A DNA stretch of 64,000 nucleotides, taken from positions 248,001-312,000 of the forward strand of contig NZ_CP098812.1 of NCBI RefSeq assembly GCF_036825535.1. Reading direction: 5' to 3'. Source of the DNA: Parasalinivibrio latis. GTDB lineage: Bacteria > Pseudomonadota > Gammaproteobacteria > Enterobacterales > Vibrionaceae. Within the stretch, counting starts at the first letter, position 1, and each line of letters opens with the position of its first letter. The notes below the pieces were generated by a model. It was not told the origin of the DNA, did no database searches, and saw only the letters and a program-made list of their open reading frames with translations. This document shows positions 16,657 through 25,495 of the stretch, in pieces. The translations under genes were made by a program, and so were the position numbers.

Positions 16657-17349
16657 ATGGGTCAAAAAGTACATCCTAATGGTATCCGTCTTGGTATCGT
16701 TAAACCATGGAACTCTACCTGGTTTGCGAACAGCAAAGAATTTGCTGGCAACCTGGACGGCGACTTCAAGGTACGTCAGTTCCTGACTAAAGAACTGAAG
16801 AAAGCTTCTGTGTCTCGCATCGTTATCGAGCGTCCAGCTAAGAGCATCCGTGTGACTATTCACACTGCTCGTCCTGGCGTTGTTATTGGTAAGAAAGGCG
16901 AAGACGTAGAAAAGCTGCGTGCAACTGTAGCGAAAATTGCTGGCGTTCCTGCGCAAATCAATATCGCTGAAGTACGTAAGCCAGAACTGGACGCACAACT
17001 GGTTGGCGATAGCATCGCTTCTCAGCTTGAGCGTCGCGTAATGTTCCGTCGCGCTATGAAGCGTGCGGTTCAGAACGCTATGCGTCTGGGCGCGAAAGGT
17101 ATCAAGGTTGAAGTAAGCGGCCGTCTTGGCGGCGCTGAAATCGCTCGTACCGAATGGTACCGTGAAGGCCGTGTGCCACTGCACACTCTTCGCGCTGATA
17201 TTGACTATGCTACTTCTGAAGCTCACACCACTTACGGTGTAATCGGCATCAAGACCTGGATCTTCAAAGGCGAGATCCTGGGCGGTATGGCTGCCGTTGA
17301 GCAAAAGGCTGCAGAAAAGCCTAAGAAGCAGCGTAAGGGCCGTAAGTAA
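16657..17349 (+). CDS. rpsC: 30S ribosomal protein S3
   Basis: A 230-residue protein at the mRNA entry channel. It has an N-terminal KH domain (GKKGEDVEKLRATVAK) and a C-terminal S3 domain (RTEWYREGRVPLHTLRADIDY), then a Lys/Arg-rich tail. It takes part in mRNA unwinding at the entry site. It lies 18 bp after rplV and 11 bp before rplP. Confidence 0.97.
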   Translation: MGQKVHPNGIRLGIVKPWNSTWFANSKEFAGNLDGDFKVRQFLTKELKKASVSRIVIERPAKSIRVTIHTARPGVVIGKKGEDVEKLRATVAKIAGVPAQINIAEVRKPELDAQLVGDSIASQLERRVMFRRAMKRAVQNAMRLGAKGIKVEVSGRLGGAEIARTEWYREGRVPLHTLRADIDYATSEAHTTYGVIGIKTWIFKGEILGGMAAVEQKAAEKPKKQRKGRK

Positions 17350-17360
17350 GGAGTCTATCG

Positions 17361-17771
17361 ATGCTTCAACCAAAACGTACTAAGTTCCGTAAGACTCACA
17401 AGGGTCGTAACCGTGGTCTGGCGGTCGGCACTGATGTAAGCTTCGGTACCTTCGGCCTTAAGGCTGTTGGTCGTGGCCGCATTACTGCTCGTCAGATCGA
17501 AGCCGCTCGTCGTGCTATGACTCGTCACATCAAGCGTCAGGGCCAGATTTGGATTCGAATCTTCCCAGACAAGCCAATTACTGGTAAGCCACTTGAAGTG
17601 CGTCAGGGTAAAGGTAAAGGTTCAGTAGAATACTGGGTTGCTGAAATTCAACCAGGTAAAGTCCTGTATGAAATGGACGGTGTTCCTGAATCACTGGCTC
17701 GTGAAGCATTTGATCTTGCTGCACGTAAGCTGCCTATCAAAACCACTTTCGTAACTAAGGCGGTGATGTGA
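17361..17771 (+). CDS. rplP: 50S ribosomal protein L16
   Basis: A 136-residue late-assembly protein near the A site. MLQPKRTKFRKTHKGRN and the loop KPITGKPLEVRQGKGKG, which carries the arginine hydroxylated by RoxA (YcfD) in E. coli, are present. The TGA stop overlaps the ATG of rpmC by one base. Confidence 0.97.
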   Translation: MLQPKRTKFRKTHKGRNRGLAVGTDVSFGTFGLKAVGRGRITARQIEAARRAMTRHIKRQGQIWIRIFPDKPITGKPLEVRQGKGKGSVEYWVAEIQPGKVLYEMDGVPESLAREAFDLAARKLPIKTTFVTKAVM

Positions 17772-17962
17772 TGAAAGCACAAGAACTTCGTGAAAAGAGC
17801 GTTGAGCAACTGAATGAAGAGCTGCTGGGTCTTCTGCGTGAACAGTTCAACCTGCGTATGCAGGCTGCTACTGGTCAACTGCAGCAAACTCACCTGCTGA
17901 AAGTTGTTCGTCGTGACATTGCACGTGTTAAAACCGTTCTGACTGAGAAGGCTGGCGCATAA
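17771..17962 (+). CDS. rpmC: 50S ribosomal protein L29
   Basis: A 63-residue helical hairpin protein at the tunnel exit beside L23. MKAQELREKSVEQLNEELL is the family start, so ATG 17771 was preferred over the GTG one codon earlier. It overlaps rplP and rpsQ by one base each. Confidence 0.96.
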   Translation: MKAQELREKSVEQLNEELLGLLREQFNLRMQAATGQLQQTHLLKVVRRDIARVKTVLTEKAGA

Positions 17963-18219
17963 TGAGCGATAAAATCCGTACTCAGCAAGGTCGAGTAATC
18001 AGCGACAAGATGGACAAGTCTGCCGTTGTTGCGATTGAGCGTTTTGTAAAACACCCAATCTACGGTAAGTTCATCAAGCGTACGACCAAGCTTCACATTC
18101 ATGACGAGAACAACGAGTGCGCCCAAGGCGATACCGTTGAGATCCGTGAGTGCCGTCCACTGTCTAAGACTAAGTCTTGGACTTTGGTGAAGGTTATTAC
18201 TAAAGCGGCTAAAGTATAA
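17962..18219 (+). CDS. rpsQ: 30S ribosomal protein S17
   Basis: An 85-residue 16S rRNA-binding protein with an OB fold. RTQQGRVISDKMDKSAVVAI, the central KHPIYGKFIKRTTKLHIHDE and the C-terminal ECRPLSKTKSWTLV are typical. Its ATG overlaps the rpmC stop. It is the last gene of the S10 operon, and a terminator follows. Confidence 0.97.
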   Translation: MSDKIRTQQGRVISDKMDKSAVVAIERFVKHPIYGKFIKRTTKLHIHDENNECAQGDTVEIRECRPLSKTKSWTLVKVITKAAKV

Positions 18220-18243
18220 GCCGTCTTTTCAATGACCTATAAA

Positions 18244-18278
18244 GAACGGCTCCTTTTTTAAGGGGCCGTTTATTTTTT
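18244..18278 (+). terminator. Intrinsic terminator between S10 and spc operons
   Basis: AACGGCTCC pairs with GGGGCCGTT (one G-U pair) around a T-rich loop, followed by TATTTTTTG. It separates the S10 operon from the spc operon. Confidence 0.85.
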
Positions 18279-18301
18279 GTCTATCCATCTCACCAAAATA
18301 G

Positions 18302-18310
18302 TGTTATTAT
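18302..18310 (+). promoter_or_regulatory. Probable spc operon promoter (extended -10)
   Basis: TGTTATTAT fits an extended -10 element (TGn plus TATTAT) about 70 bp before rplN, followed by a GC-rich start region. No good -35 is visible. Confidence 0.5.
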
Positions 18311-18379
18311 TCGCCGCCCTTGTATAAAGGCAGCCCGACCCGAGATGGGTCTAGTTGTAATAACAGCGGAGCAACAATC

Positions 18380-18751
18380 ATGATCCAAACGCAAACTATG
18401 CTGGACGCAGCTGATAACTCAGGCGCTCGCAGCGTAATGTGTATTAAGGTTCTTGGTGGCTCTCACCGTCGCTACGCTCATGTGGGCGACATCATCAAGG
18501 TTACCGTTAAGGAAGCAATTCCACGCGGTAAAGTAAAAAAGGGTGATGTGCTGAAAGCGGTGGTTGTGCGCACCAGAAAAGGCGTACGTCGTCCAGACGG
18601 TTCTGTTATTCGTTTCGACCGTAACGCTTGCGTGTTGCTTAACAACAACACTGAGCAACCAATCGGTACTCGTATCTTCGGCCCAGTAACTCGTGAACTT
18701 CGTGGCGATAAATTCATGAAGATCGTGTCTCTGGCCCCTGAAGTACTGTAA
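18380..18751 (+). CDS. rplN: 50S ribosomal protein L14
   Basis: A 123-residue protein of the subunit interface that contacts L19 and helix h14 of 16S rRNA. MIQTQTMLDAADNSGARSV is the family start, so ATG 18380 was chosen although the frame is open upstream to 18320. First gene of the spc operon, 10 bp before rplX. Confidence 0.97.
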   Translation: MIQTQTMLDAADNSGARSVMCIKVLGGSHRRYAHVGDIIKVTVKEAIPRGKVKKGDVLKAVVVRTRKGVRRPDGSVIRFDRNACVLLNNNTEQPIGTRIFGPVTRELRGDKFMKIVSLAPEVL

Positions 18752-18761
18752 GGAGCGAATC

Positions 18762-19076
18762 ATGGCAGCGAAAATCCGTCGTAACGACGAAGTTATCGTT
18801 CTTACCGGCAAAGACAAAGGTAAGAAAGGTAAGGTAACTAAGGTTCTTCCAACCGGTAAAGTTATCGTTGAAGGTATTAACCTGGTTAAGAAACACCAGA
18901 AGCCTGTACCGGCTCTTGGTCTCCAGGGTGGCATCGTAGAAAAAGAAGCAGCAGTTGACGTTTCTAACGTAGCTATCTTCAACGCAGCAACTGGCAAAGC
19001 CGACCGCGTTGGATTCCGATTTGAAGACGGCAAAAAAGTTCGTTTCTTCAAGTCAAATGGCGAAACTATCAAGTAA
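18762..19076 (+). CDS. rplX: 50S ribosomal protein L24
   Basis: A 104-residue assembly-initiator protein that binds the 5' end of 23S rRNA. The KOW segment RRNDEVIVLTGKDKGKKGKV is diagnostic, followed by EGINLVKKHQKP. It is preceded by AAGGAG and lies 18 bp before rplE. Confidence 0.97.
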   Translation: MAAKIRRNDEVIVLTGKDKGKKGKVTKVLPTGKVIVEGINLVKKHQKPVPALGLQGGIVEKEAAVDVSNVAIFNAATGKADRVGFRFEDGKKVRFFKSNGETIK

Positions 19077-19094
19077 TTTTGGAGTAGTACTACT

Positions 19095-19634
19095 ATGGCG
19101 AAACTGCATGATTACTACAAAGAGAGCGTTGTAGCAGAACTTCAGAAAGAGTTCGGCTTCAAGAGCATCATGCAAGTCCCAAGGATCGAAAAGATCACAC
19201 TCAACATGGGTGTGGGCGAAGCACTGAACGACAAAAAACTGCTTGAAAATGCAGCAGCTGACATGGCCGCAATCTCTGGTCAGAAGCCGCTTGTAACTAA
19301 AGCACGTAAGTCTGTTGCAGGCTTTAAGATCCGTGAGGGCTACCCTATCGGTTGTAAAGTAACCCTGCGTGGCGAACGTATGTGGGAATTCCTGGAGCGT
19401 CTGATTTCAATCGCTCTTCCACGTGTGCGTGACTTCCGTGGCGTAAGTGCGAAATCTTTCGACGGCCGTGGTAACTACAGCATGGGCGTTCGCGAGCAAA
19501 TCATCTTCCCGGAAATCGACTATGACAAAGTCGATCGCGTTCGTGGTATGGATATCACCATTACCACTACTGCGCGCAATGATGAGGAAGGTCGAGCTCT
19601 GCTGGCTGCCTTTAACTTCCCATTCCGCAAGTAA
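19095..19634 (+). CDS. rplE: 50S ribosomal protein L5
   Basis: A 179-residue 5S rRNA-binding protein of the central protuberance that contacts P-site tRNA. The IEKITLNMGVGEA strand and the RDFRGVSAKSFDGRGNYSMG loop are conserved. The length equals E. coli L5. Confidence 0.97.
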   Translation: MAKLHDYYKESVVAELQKEFGFKSIMQVPRIEKITLNMGVGEALNDKKLLENAAADMAAISGQKPLVTKARKSVAGFKIREGYPIGCKVTLRGERMWEFLERLISIALPRVRDFRGVSAKSFDGRGNYSMGVREQIIFPEIDYDKVDRVRGMDITITTTARNDEEGRALLAAFNFPFRK

Positions 19635-19651
19635 GGTGAAGGGTTACTGTT

Positions 19652-19957
19652 ATGGCTAAACAATCAATGAAAGCACGTGAAGTTAAGCGTGCAAAGCTGG
19701 TAGTTAAGTTCGCTGAGAAGCGTGCTGAACTGAAAGCAATCATTAGCAACGTTAACGCGTCAGACGAAGAGCGTTGGGATGCAGTCCTGAAGCTTCAGTC
19801 TCTTCCTCGTGATTCTGCCAAGTCTCGTCAGCGTAACCGCTGTAACCAGACTGGTCGTCCACACGGCTACCTGCGTAAGTTCGGTCTGAGCCGCATCAAG
19901 CTTCGTGAAGCTTGCATGAAAGGCGAGATCCCTGGCCTGCGCAAGGCAAGCTGGTAA
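19652..19957 (+). CDS. rpsN: 30S ribosomal protein S14 (zinc-free form)
   Basis: A 101-residue protein of the 30S head. This is the long form without the CxxC zinc pair. SLPRDSAKSRQRNRCNQTGRP and the C-terminal FGLSRIKLREACMKGEIPG are diagnostic. It is 17 bp after rplE and 32 bp before rpsH. Confidence 0.97.
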   Translation: MAKQSMKAREVKRAKLVVKFAEKRAELKAIISNVNASDEERWDAVLKLQSLPRDSAKSRQRNRCNQTGRPHGYLRKFGLSRIKLREACMKGEIPGLRKASW

Positions 19958-19989
19958 TTGCCACTAGAGAATTACGGGAGTAAAGACAT

Positions 19990-20382
19990 ATGAGCATGCA
20001 AGATCCGATTTCGGATATGCTGACCCGCATCCGCAATGGTCAAGCAGCACACAAAGTTGCTGTTTCTATGCCTTCATCAAAGCTGAAAGTGGCAATTGCC
20101 AATCTGCTAAAAGAAGAAGGTTATATCGCTGATTACGCCGTTAGCGGCGAAGCTAAGCCAGAATTGGAAGTAACTCTGAAGTACTTCCAGGCTAAGCCTG
20201 TAATCGAGCAAATCCAACGTGTATCACGTCCTGGTCTGCGCATCTATAAGAAAAAAGATGAACTGCCAAGCGTAATGGGCGGCCTGGGTGTTGCTGTAGT
20301 TTCAACCTCAAAAGGCCTGATGACTGACCGTGCCGCTCGCAAAGCGGGTCTGGGCGGCGAGATCATCTGCTACGTAGCTTAA
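19990..20382 (+). CDS. rpsH: 30S ribosomal protein S8, spc operon autoregulator
   Basis: A 130-residue primary 16S rRNA-binding protein. In E. coli it represses spc operon translation at a site near rplE. MSMQDPISDMLTRIRNGQ and the GLRIYKKKDELPSVMGGLG segment are typical. It starts at ATG 19990 after GGGAG. Confidence 0.97.
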   Translation: MSMQDPISDMLTRIRNGQAAHKVAVSMPSSKLKVAIANLLKEEGYIADYAVSGEAKPELEVTLKYFQAKPVIEQIQRVSRPGLRIYKKKDELPSVMGGLGVAVVSTSKGLMTDRAARKAGLGGEIICYVA

Positions 20383-20392
20383 GGAGGATATA

Positions 20393-20926
20393 ATGTCTCG
20401 TGTTGCTAAGGCACCAGTAGTTATTCCTGCCGGCGTAGAGGTTAAGCTGAACGGTCAGGAAATCACAGTTAAAGGCAGCAAGGGTGAACTGACCCGTGTT
20501 GTTAATGACGCTGTTGAAATGAGCCAGGAAGAAAACCAGGTTAAGTTTGCTCCACGTGAAGGTATCGTTAAAGCTAACGCTCAAGCCGGTACTGCACGTG
20601 CGCTGGTAAATGCCATGGTTATCGGTGTTACCGAAGGCTTCACTAAGAAGCTGGTTCTGAAAGGCGTTGGTTATCGTGCAAACGTTGCAGGCAACAAGGT
20701 AAACCTGACTCTTGGTTTCTCTCACCCTGTAGAGCACGAACTTCCAGCTGGTATCAAAGCTGAATGCCCAAGCCAAACTGAAATCGTTATCACTGGTATC
20801 GATAAGCAGGTGGTTGGCCAGGTTGCCGCTGACATCCGCGCATACCGTGCACCAGAGCCTTACAAAGGCAAGGGTGTTCGCTACGCTGATGAAGTTGTGC
20901 GCACTAAAGAAGCTAAGAAGAAGTAA
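20393..20926 (+). CDS. rplF: 50S ribosomal protein L6
   Basis: A 177-residue protein near the sarcin-ricin loop and factor-binding site, made of two similar alpha/beta domains. MSRVAKAPVVIPAGVEV, GVGYRANVAGNKV and the C-terminal RAYRAPEPYKGKGVRYADE are conserved. It follows AAGGAGG. Confidence 0.97.
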   Translation: MSRVAKAPVVIPAGVEVKLNGQEITVKGSKGELTRVVNDAVEMSQEENQVKFAPREGIVKANAQAGTARALVNAMVIGVTEGFTKKLVLKGVGYRANVAGNKVNLTLGFSHPVEHELPAGIKAECPSQTEIVITGIDKQVVGQVAADIRAYRAPEPYKGKGVRYADEVVRTKEAKKK

Positions 20927-20937
20927 GGTATAACACT

Positions 20938-21291
20938 ATGGATAAGAAAGCAGCTCGTATCCGTCGTGCGACAAAACCACGTCGCAAGATTGCTGAACTC
21001 GGTGCTACTCGCCTGGTGGTACACCGTACTCCTCGCCACGTGTATGCACAGGTAATCGCGTCAAACGGCTCTGAAGTTATCGCTGCCGCGTCTACCGTAG
21101 AAAAAGCGATCCGTGAGCAAGTTAAGTACACCGGTAACACTGAAGCCGCTGCAGTTGTAGGTAAACTCGTTGCAGAACGTGCTATCGAGAAAGGCGTAAC
21201 TGCTGTTGCGTTCGATCGTTCCGGTTTCCAATACCACGGCCGTGTGGCTGCACTGGCAGATGCTGCCCGTGAAGCCGGTCTGAAATTCTAA
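20938..21291 (+). CDS. rplR: 50S ribosomal protein L18
   Basis: A 117-residue 5S rRNA-binding protein. The basic N-terminus MDKKAARIRRATKPRRK and the C-terminal FDRSGFQYHGRVAALADAA are typical. It is 11 bp after rplF and 13 bp before rpsE. Confidence 0.97.
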   Translation: MDKKAARIRRATKPRRKIAELGATRLVVHRTPRHVYAQVIASNGSEVIAAASTVEKAIREQVKYTGNTEAAAVVGKLVAERAIEKGVTAVAFDRSGFQYHGRVAALADAAREAGLKF

Positions 21292-21304
21292 GGTAGGTGG
21301 AATA

Positions 21305-21802
21305 ATGGCAATCGATAAACAACAAGCTGATCTGCACGAGAAGCTGATTGCGGTAAATCGTGTATCGAAAACCGTAAAAGGTGGTCGTATCTTCAGCTTC
21401 ACCGCACTGACTGTAGTTGGTGACGGTAATGGTCGCGTAGGTTTCGGTTACGGCAAAGCCCGTGAAGTACCTGCGGCTATCCAAAAGGCTATGGAAAAAG
21501 CTCGTCGTAACATGGTGACTATCGCCCTGAACGACGGCACTCTGTTCCACCCAGTTAAAGGCGTTCACACCGGTTCTAAGGTGTACATGCAGCCTGCTTC
21601 TGAGGGTACAGGTATCATCGCCGGTGGTGCTATGCGTGCAGTTCTGGAAGTTGCGGGTGTTCGCAACGTTCTGTCTAAAGCATACGGTTCTACCAACCCA
21701 ATCAACATCGTTCGTGCAACGATCGATGCCCTGGGTGGTATGAAGTCTCCAGAAATGGTAGCTGCTAAGCGTGGCCTGCCAGTAAACGAAATTCTGGGGT
21801 AA
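21305..21802 (+). CDS. rpsE: 30S ribosomal protein S5
   Basis: A 165-residue protein at the mRNA entry tunnel and decoding fidelity site. LHEKLIAVNRVSKTVKGGRIF belongs to the double-stranded RNA-binding-like N-terminal domain; GSTNPINIVRATIDAL is in the C-terminal domain. The TAA stop is 6 bp before rpmD. Confidence 0.97.
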   Translation: MAIDKQQADLHEKLIAVNRVSKTVKGGRIFSFTALTVVGDGNGRVGFGYGKAREVPAAIQKAMEKARRNMVTIALNDGTLFHPVKGVHTGSKVYMQPASEGTGIIAGGAMRAVLEVAGVRNVLSKAYGSTNPINIVRATIDALGGMKSPEMVAAKRGLPVNEILG

Positions 21803-21808
21803 TGAGAT

Positions 21809-21988
21809 ATGACTAAGAAAATCAAAGTAACTCAGACTCGTAGCTCTATCGGTCGTCTGCCGAAGCATAAAGCTACTCTGCGTGGCCTGGGCCTTCGTCG
21901 TATCAACCACACTGTTGAGCTTGAAGATACTGCTTGCGTACGCGGCATGATCAATCAAGTTTACTACATGGTTAAAGTAGAGGAGTAA
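21809..21988 (+). CDS. rpmD: 50S ribosomal protein L30
   Basis: A 59-residue protein read directly from the sequence between rpsE and rplO. It begins MTKKIKVTQTRSSIGRLPKH and contains TLRGLGLRRINHTVE, the L30 signature. It is 6 bp after rpsE and 5 bp before rplO. Confidence 0.97.
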   Translation: MTKKIKVTQTRSSIGRLPKHKATLRGLGLRRINHTVELEDTACVRGMINQVYYMVKVEE

Positions 21989-21993
21989 TCAGA

Positions 21994-22428
21994 ATGCGTT
22001 TGAATACTCTGTCTCCTGCTGCAGGTTCTAAGCCTTCTAAGAAGCGCGTTGGCCGTGGTATCGGTTCTGGCCTGGGTAAAACAGGCGGCCGTGGTCACAA
22101 AGGTCAAAAGTCACGTTCTGGCGGCAGTGTGCGTCCAGGTTTCGAAGGCGGTCAAATGCCTCTGAAACAGCGTCTGCCTAAGTTCGGTTTCACTTCTCGC
22201 AAGAGCCTGGTAACAGCAGAAGTTCGTCTTGGCGAACTGAAGCAAGTTGAAGGTGAAATCGTAGACCTGAACTCACTGAAAGCGGCAAACGTTGTGACTA
22301 AGAACATCGAATTCGTTAAAGTTGTTCTGTCTGGCGAAATTGACCGTGCAGTGACTGTTAAAGGTCTGCGCGTGACTAAAGGCGCGAAAGCTGCAATCGA
22401 AGCTGCGGGCGGTAAAGTCGAGGAATAA
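21994..22428 (+). CDS. rplO: 50S ribosomal protein L15
   Basis: A 144-residue late-assembly protein. MRLNTLSPAAGSKPSKKRVG and the glycine-rich GSGLGKTGGRGHKGQKSRSG segment, which threads into 23S rRNA, are typical. The upstream GAGGAG overlaps the end of rpmD. secY follows after 22 bp. Confidence 0.97.
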   Translation: MRLNTLSPAAGSKPSKKRVGRGIGSGLGKTGGRGHKGQKSRSGGSVRPGFEGGQMPLKQRLPKFGFTSRKSLVTAEVRLGELKQVEGEIVDLNSLKAANVVTKNIEFVKVVLSGEIDRAVTVKGLRVTKGAKAAIEAAGGKVEE

Positions 22429-22450
22429 TTAACTCGAGGACGAGGTACAG

Positions 22451-23776
22451 ATGGCTAAACAACCAGGACTTAACTTTAATAGCGCAAAAGGTGGACTGTC
22501 GGAGCTCAAACGTCGTCTCCTCTTTGTAGTGGGCGCACTGCTCGTGTTCCGTGCCGGATCTTTTGTGCCAATTCCTGGTATTGACGCTGCTGTACTTGCC
22601 GATCTGTTCGAACAGCAACAAGGTACCATTATTGAACTGTTTAACATGTTCTCTGGTGGTGCCTTGGAGCGTGCATCTATCTTGGCACTGGGCATCATGC
22701 CGTACATTTCGGCATCGATTATCGTCCAGTTGCTGACTGTAGTTCATCCAGCATTGGCTGAGCTTAAGAAAGAAGGGGAGTCTGGCCGTCGTAAGATTAG
22801 CCAGTACACTCGATATGGCACGCTTGTATTGGCAACCTTCCAAGCAATTGGTATTGCAACGGGGTTACCAAGTATGATTCCTGGCCTGGTGGTAGCACCG
22901 GGCCTTGGTTTCTACTTCACCGCGGTGGTGAGTCTGGTTACCGGAACCATGTTCCTGATGTGGCTGGGCGAACAAATCACTGAACGCGGTATTGGTAACG
23001 GTATATCGCTGATTATTTTCACCGGTATCGTTGCGGGTTTGCCTAATGCGATTGGACAGACCATCGAGCAAGCGCGTCAAGGCGAATTGCACGTGCTTCT
23101 TCTGTTCTTGATTGCAGTTATTGCTTTCGCTGTGATTTATTTCGTTGTGTTCATGGAGCGTGGTCAGCGTCGTATCGTCGTTAACTATGCTAAACGCCAG
23201 CAAGGCCGCAAGGTTTTCGCTGCCCAGAGCACTCACCTGCCACTGAAAGTTAACATGGCAGGCGTTATTCCAGCGATTTTTGCATCCAGCATCATTCTGT
23301 TCCCAAGCACACTGGCTCAGTGGTTTGGACAGAGCGAAGGTCTGGGTTGGTTGAGCGATATTTCGCTTGCCCTTAGCCCAGGACAGCCGCTGTATGTTAT
23401 CCTGTATGCAACTGCAATTATCTTCTTCTGCTTCTTCTATACCGCGTTGGTGTTTAACCCTCGCGAGACAGCAGATAACCTGAAGAAGTCCGGCGCGTTC
23501 GTACCTGGTATTCGTCCGGGCGAGCAGACAGCGAAGTACATTGACAAAGTGATGACCCGCCTGACATTGGCTGGTGCACTTTATATCACCTTCATCTGTC
23601 TGATCCCCGAATTCATGATGCTGACCATGAATGTACGTTTCTACTTCGGTGGTACGTCACTGCTTATCGTGGTTGTGGTCATCATGGACTTTATGGCTCA
23701 GGTGCAGACTCATTTGATGTCAAATCAGTATGAGTCCGTGTTGAAAAAAGCCAATCTGAAAGGCTACGGTCGTTAA
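22451..23776 (+). CDS. secY: Protein translocase subunit SecY
   Basis: A 441-residue channel subunit of the SecYEG translocon in the inner membrane, with ten predicted membrane helices. The plug and pore regions ([22 protein letters not shown]) and the cytosolic loops used by SecA and ribosomes ([40 protein letters not shown]) are conserved. It sits in the spc operon, as in nearly all bacteria, between rplO and rpmJ. Confidence 0.98.
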
Positions 23777-23804
23777 TTCAGATTGTCGTTTACGGAGTTT
23801 AGCA

Positions 23805-23918
23805 ATGAAAGTTCGTGCTTCCGTTAAGAAAATCTGCCGCAACTGCAAAGTGATCAAGCGTAACGGTGTCGTTCGTGTGATCTGCAGCGAGCCTAAGCAC
23901 AAGCAACGCCAAGGCTAA
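23805..23918 (+). CDS. rpmJ: 50S ribosomal protein L36, zinc-binding form
   Basis: A 37-residue protein read directly from the sequence, starting [20 protein letters not shown]. Cys11, Cys14, Cys27 and His32 form the zinc site of the C+ type L36. It is 28 bp after secY and is the last gene of the spc operon. Confidence 0.97.
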
Positions 23919-23950
23919 TCGCAGAATATTTTTCTTGCAAAAATAGGGCA

Positions 23951-23971
23951 GGCTGGCTACATTAGCCAGCC
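23951..23971 (+). promoter_or_regulatory. Hairpin in the rpmJ-rpsM gap, leader of the alpha operon
   Basis: A perfect 9-bp inverted repeat, GGCTGGCTA and TAGCCAGCC with a 3-base loop, lies in the 141-bp gap before rpsM. There is no T tract, so it is not a simple terminator. In E. coli the rpsM leader folds into a pseudoknot bound by S4; the S4 site is expected further down, around 23990-24065. Confidence 0.5.
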
Positions 23972-24059
23972 CACCTTATGTGTGTAATTGTGGTAAAGTC
24001 GCTACGTATCCTGAACGGGCTTTGTAGCGGCGCAATTAAACGTAAACTAGGAGTGAATA

Positions 24060-24416
24060 GTGGCCCGTATCGCAGGCATTAACATTCCTGATCACAAGCA
24101 CGCTGTAATCGCACTGACTGCGATTTATGGCGTCGGCAAAACTACTTCTAAAGCCATTCTGGCTGATGTAGGTATTGCTGAGAGCACAAAGATCAGTGAA
24201 CTGTCAGAAGAGCAGCTGGATCAACTGCGCGAAGGTGTAGCTAAGTACACCGTTGAAGGTGATCTACGCCGTGAAGTTTCAATGAACATCAAGCGTCTTA
24301 TGGACCTTGGTTGTTACCGTGGTTTGCGCCACCGTCGCAGCTTGCCTGTGCGTGGTCAGCGTACTAAGACTAACGCTCGCACCCGTAAGGGTCCGCGCAA
24401 GCCTATCAAGAAATAA
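24060..24416 (+). CDS. rpsM: 30S ribosomal protein S13
   Basis: A 118-residue protein of the 30S head that bridges to the large subunit and contacts P-site tRNA. ARIAGINIPDHKHAVIALT and the C-terminal RGLRHRRSLPVRGQRTKTNA are typical. It starts with GTG after TAGGAG, as the S4-regulated alpha operon does in E. coli. Confidence 0.97.
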   Translation: MARIAGINIPDHKHAVIALTAIYGVGKTTSKAILADVGIAESTKISELSEEQLDQLREGVAKYTVEGDLRREVSMNIKRLMDLGCYRGLRHRRSLPVRGQRTKTNARTRKGPRKPIKK

Positions 24417-24431
24417 TCGGGGTAGGGTACA

Positions 24432-24821
24432 ATGGCTAAACAACCAACTCGCGCTCGTAAGCGCGTACGCAAGCAAGTAGCTGATGGCGTAGCGCACATT
24501 CATGCTTCTTTCAACAACACAATCGTAACCATTACTGACCGTCAAGGTAATGCTCTGTCTTGGGCAACTGCAGGTGGTTCAGGTTTCCGTGGTTCTCGTA
24601 AGTCTACTCCGTTCGCTGCACAGGTTGCTGCTGAGCGCGCTGGCGAAATGGCCAAAGAGTATGGCGTTAAGAACCTGGAAGTGATGGTTAAGGGCCCAGG
24701 TCCAGGTCGTGAGTCTACTATCCGCGCTCTGAACGCGGCTGGTTTCCGTATCACTAACATTGTTGATGCGACTCCGATCCCACACAACGGTTGTCGTCCA
24801 CCTAAGAAACGTCGCGTTTAA
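24432..24821 (+). CDS. rpsK: 30S ribosomal protein S11
   Basis: A 129-residue protein of the 30S platform beside the Shine-Dalgarno helix. HIHASFNNTIVTITDRQGN, VKGPGPGRESTIRAL and DATPIPHNGCRPPKKRRV are invariant. It is 15 bp after rpsM and 30 bp before rpsD. Confidence 0.97.
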   Translation: MAKQPTRARKRVRKQVADGVAHIHASFNNTIVTITDRQGNALSWATAGGSGFRGSRKSTPFAAQVAAERAGEMAKEYGVKNLEVMVKGPGPGRESTIRALNAAGFRITNIVDATPIPHNGCRPPKKRRV

Positions 24822-24851
24822 CGCAGTTTCTGGGAACACTGGAGAAAGAAC

Positions 24852-25472
24852 ATGGCAAGATATTTGGGTCCTAAGCTGAAGCTTAGCCGTCGCGAAGGTA
24901 CAGACCTGTTTCTGAAATCAGGCGTACGCGCGATCGATACCAAGTGTAAGATTGACAACGCGCCAGGCGTACACGGTGCTCGCCGTGGTCGTCTGTCTGA
25001 GTACGGCGTACAGCTTCGTGAGAAGCAAAAAGTTCGTCGTATCTATGGCGTACTGGAAAAACAATTCCGTAACTACTACAAAGAAGCTGCTCGCCTGAAA
25101 GGCAACACTGGTGAAAACCTGCTGCAGCTGCTGGAAGGTCGTCTGGACAACGTCGTTTACCGCATCGGTTTTGGCGCAACTCGCGCAGAAGCACGTCAGC
25201 TGGTAAGCCACAAAGCGATTCTGGTGAATGGTAAGGTTGTAAACATTCCTTCATTCCAGGTTTCAGCTAACGACGTAATCAGCGTTCGCGAAAAAGCTAA
25301 GAACCAAGCACGTGTTAAGGCTGCTCTGGAGATTGCTGCACAGCGTGAACAGGCTACCTGGATCGAAGTAGACAACAGCAAGATGGAAGGCGTATTCAAG
25401 CGTCTGCCAGAACGTTCAGATCTGTCTGCTGACATCAACGAACACCTGATCGTCGAGCTTTACTCTAAGTAA
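24852..25472 (+). CDS. rpsD: 30S ribosomal protein S4, alpha operon autoregulator
   Basis: A 206-residue primary 16S rRNA-binding protein and, in E. coli, the translational repressor of the alpha operon and a transcription antitermination factor. ARYLGPKLKLSRREGTDLF is the N-terminus. The S4 RNA-binding domain lies at about residues 95-155 (LEGRLDNVVYRIGFGATRAE). Length as in E. coli. Confidence 0.98.
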   Translation: MARYLGPKLKLSRREGTDLFLKSGVRAIDTKCKIDNAPGVHGARRGRLSEYGVQLREKQKVRRIYGVLEKQFRNYYKEAARLKGNTGENLLQLLEGRLDNVVYRIGFGATRAEARQLVSHKAILVNGKVVNIPSFQVSANDVISVREKAKNQARVKAALEIAAQREQATWIEVDNSKMEGVFKRLPERSDLSADINEHLIVELYSK

Positions 25473-25495
25473 GGCTAAACAAAAGAGAGGACACA

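Noticed and set aside
16342..17373. A 343-codon open frame on the minus strand across rplV and rpsC
   Set aside because: It is a by-product of the strong codon bias of the ribosomal genes on the other strand. It has no recognisable domain and no ribosome binding site.
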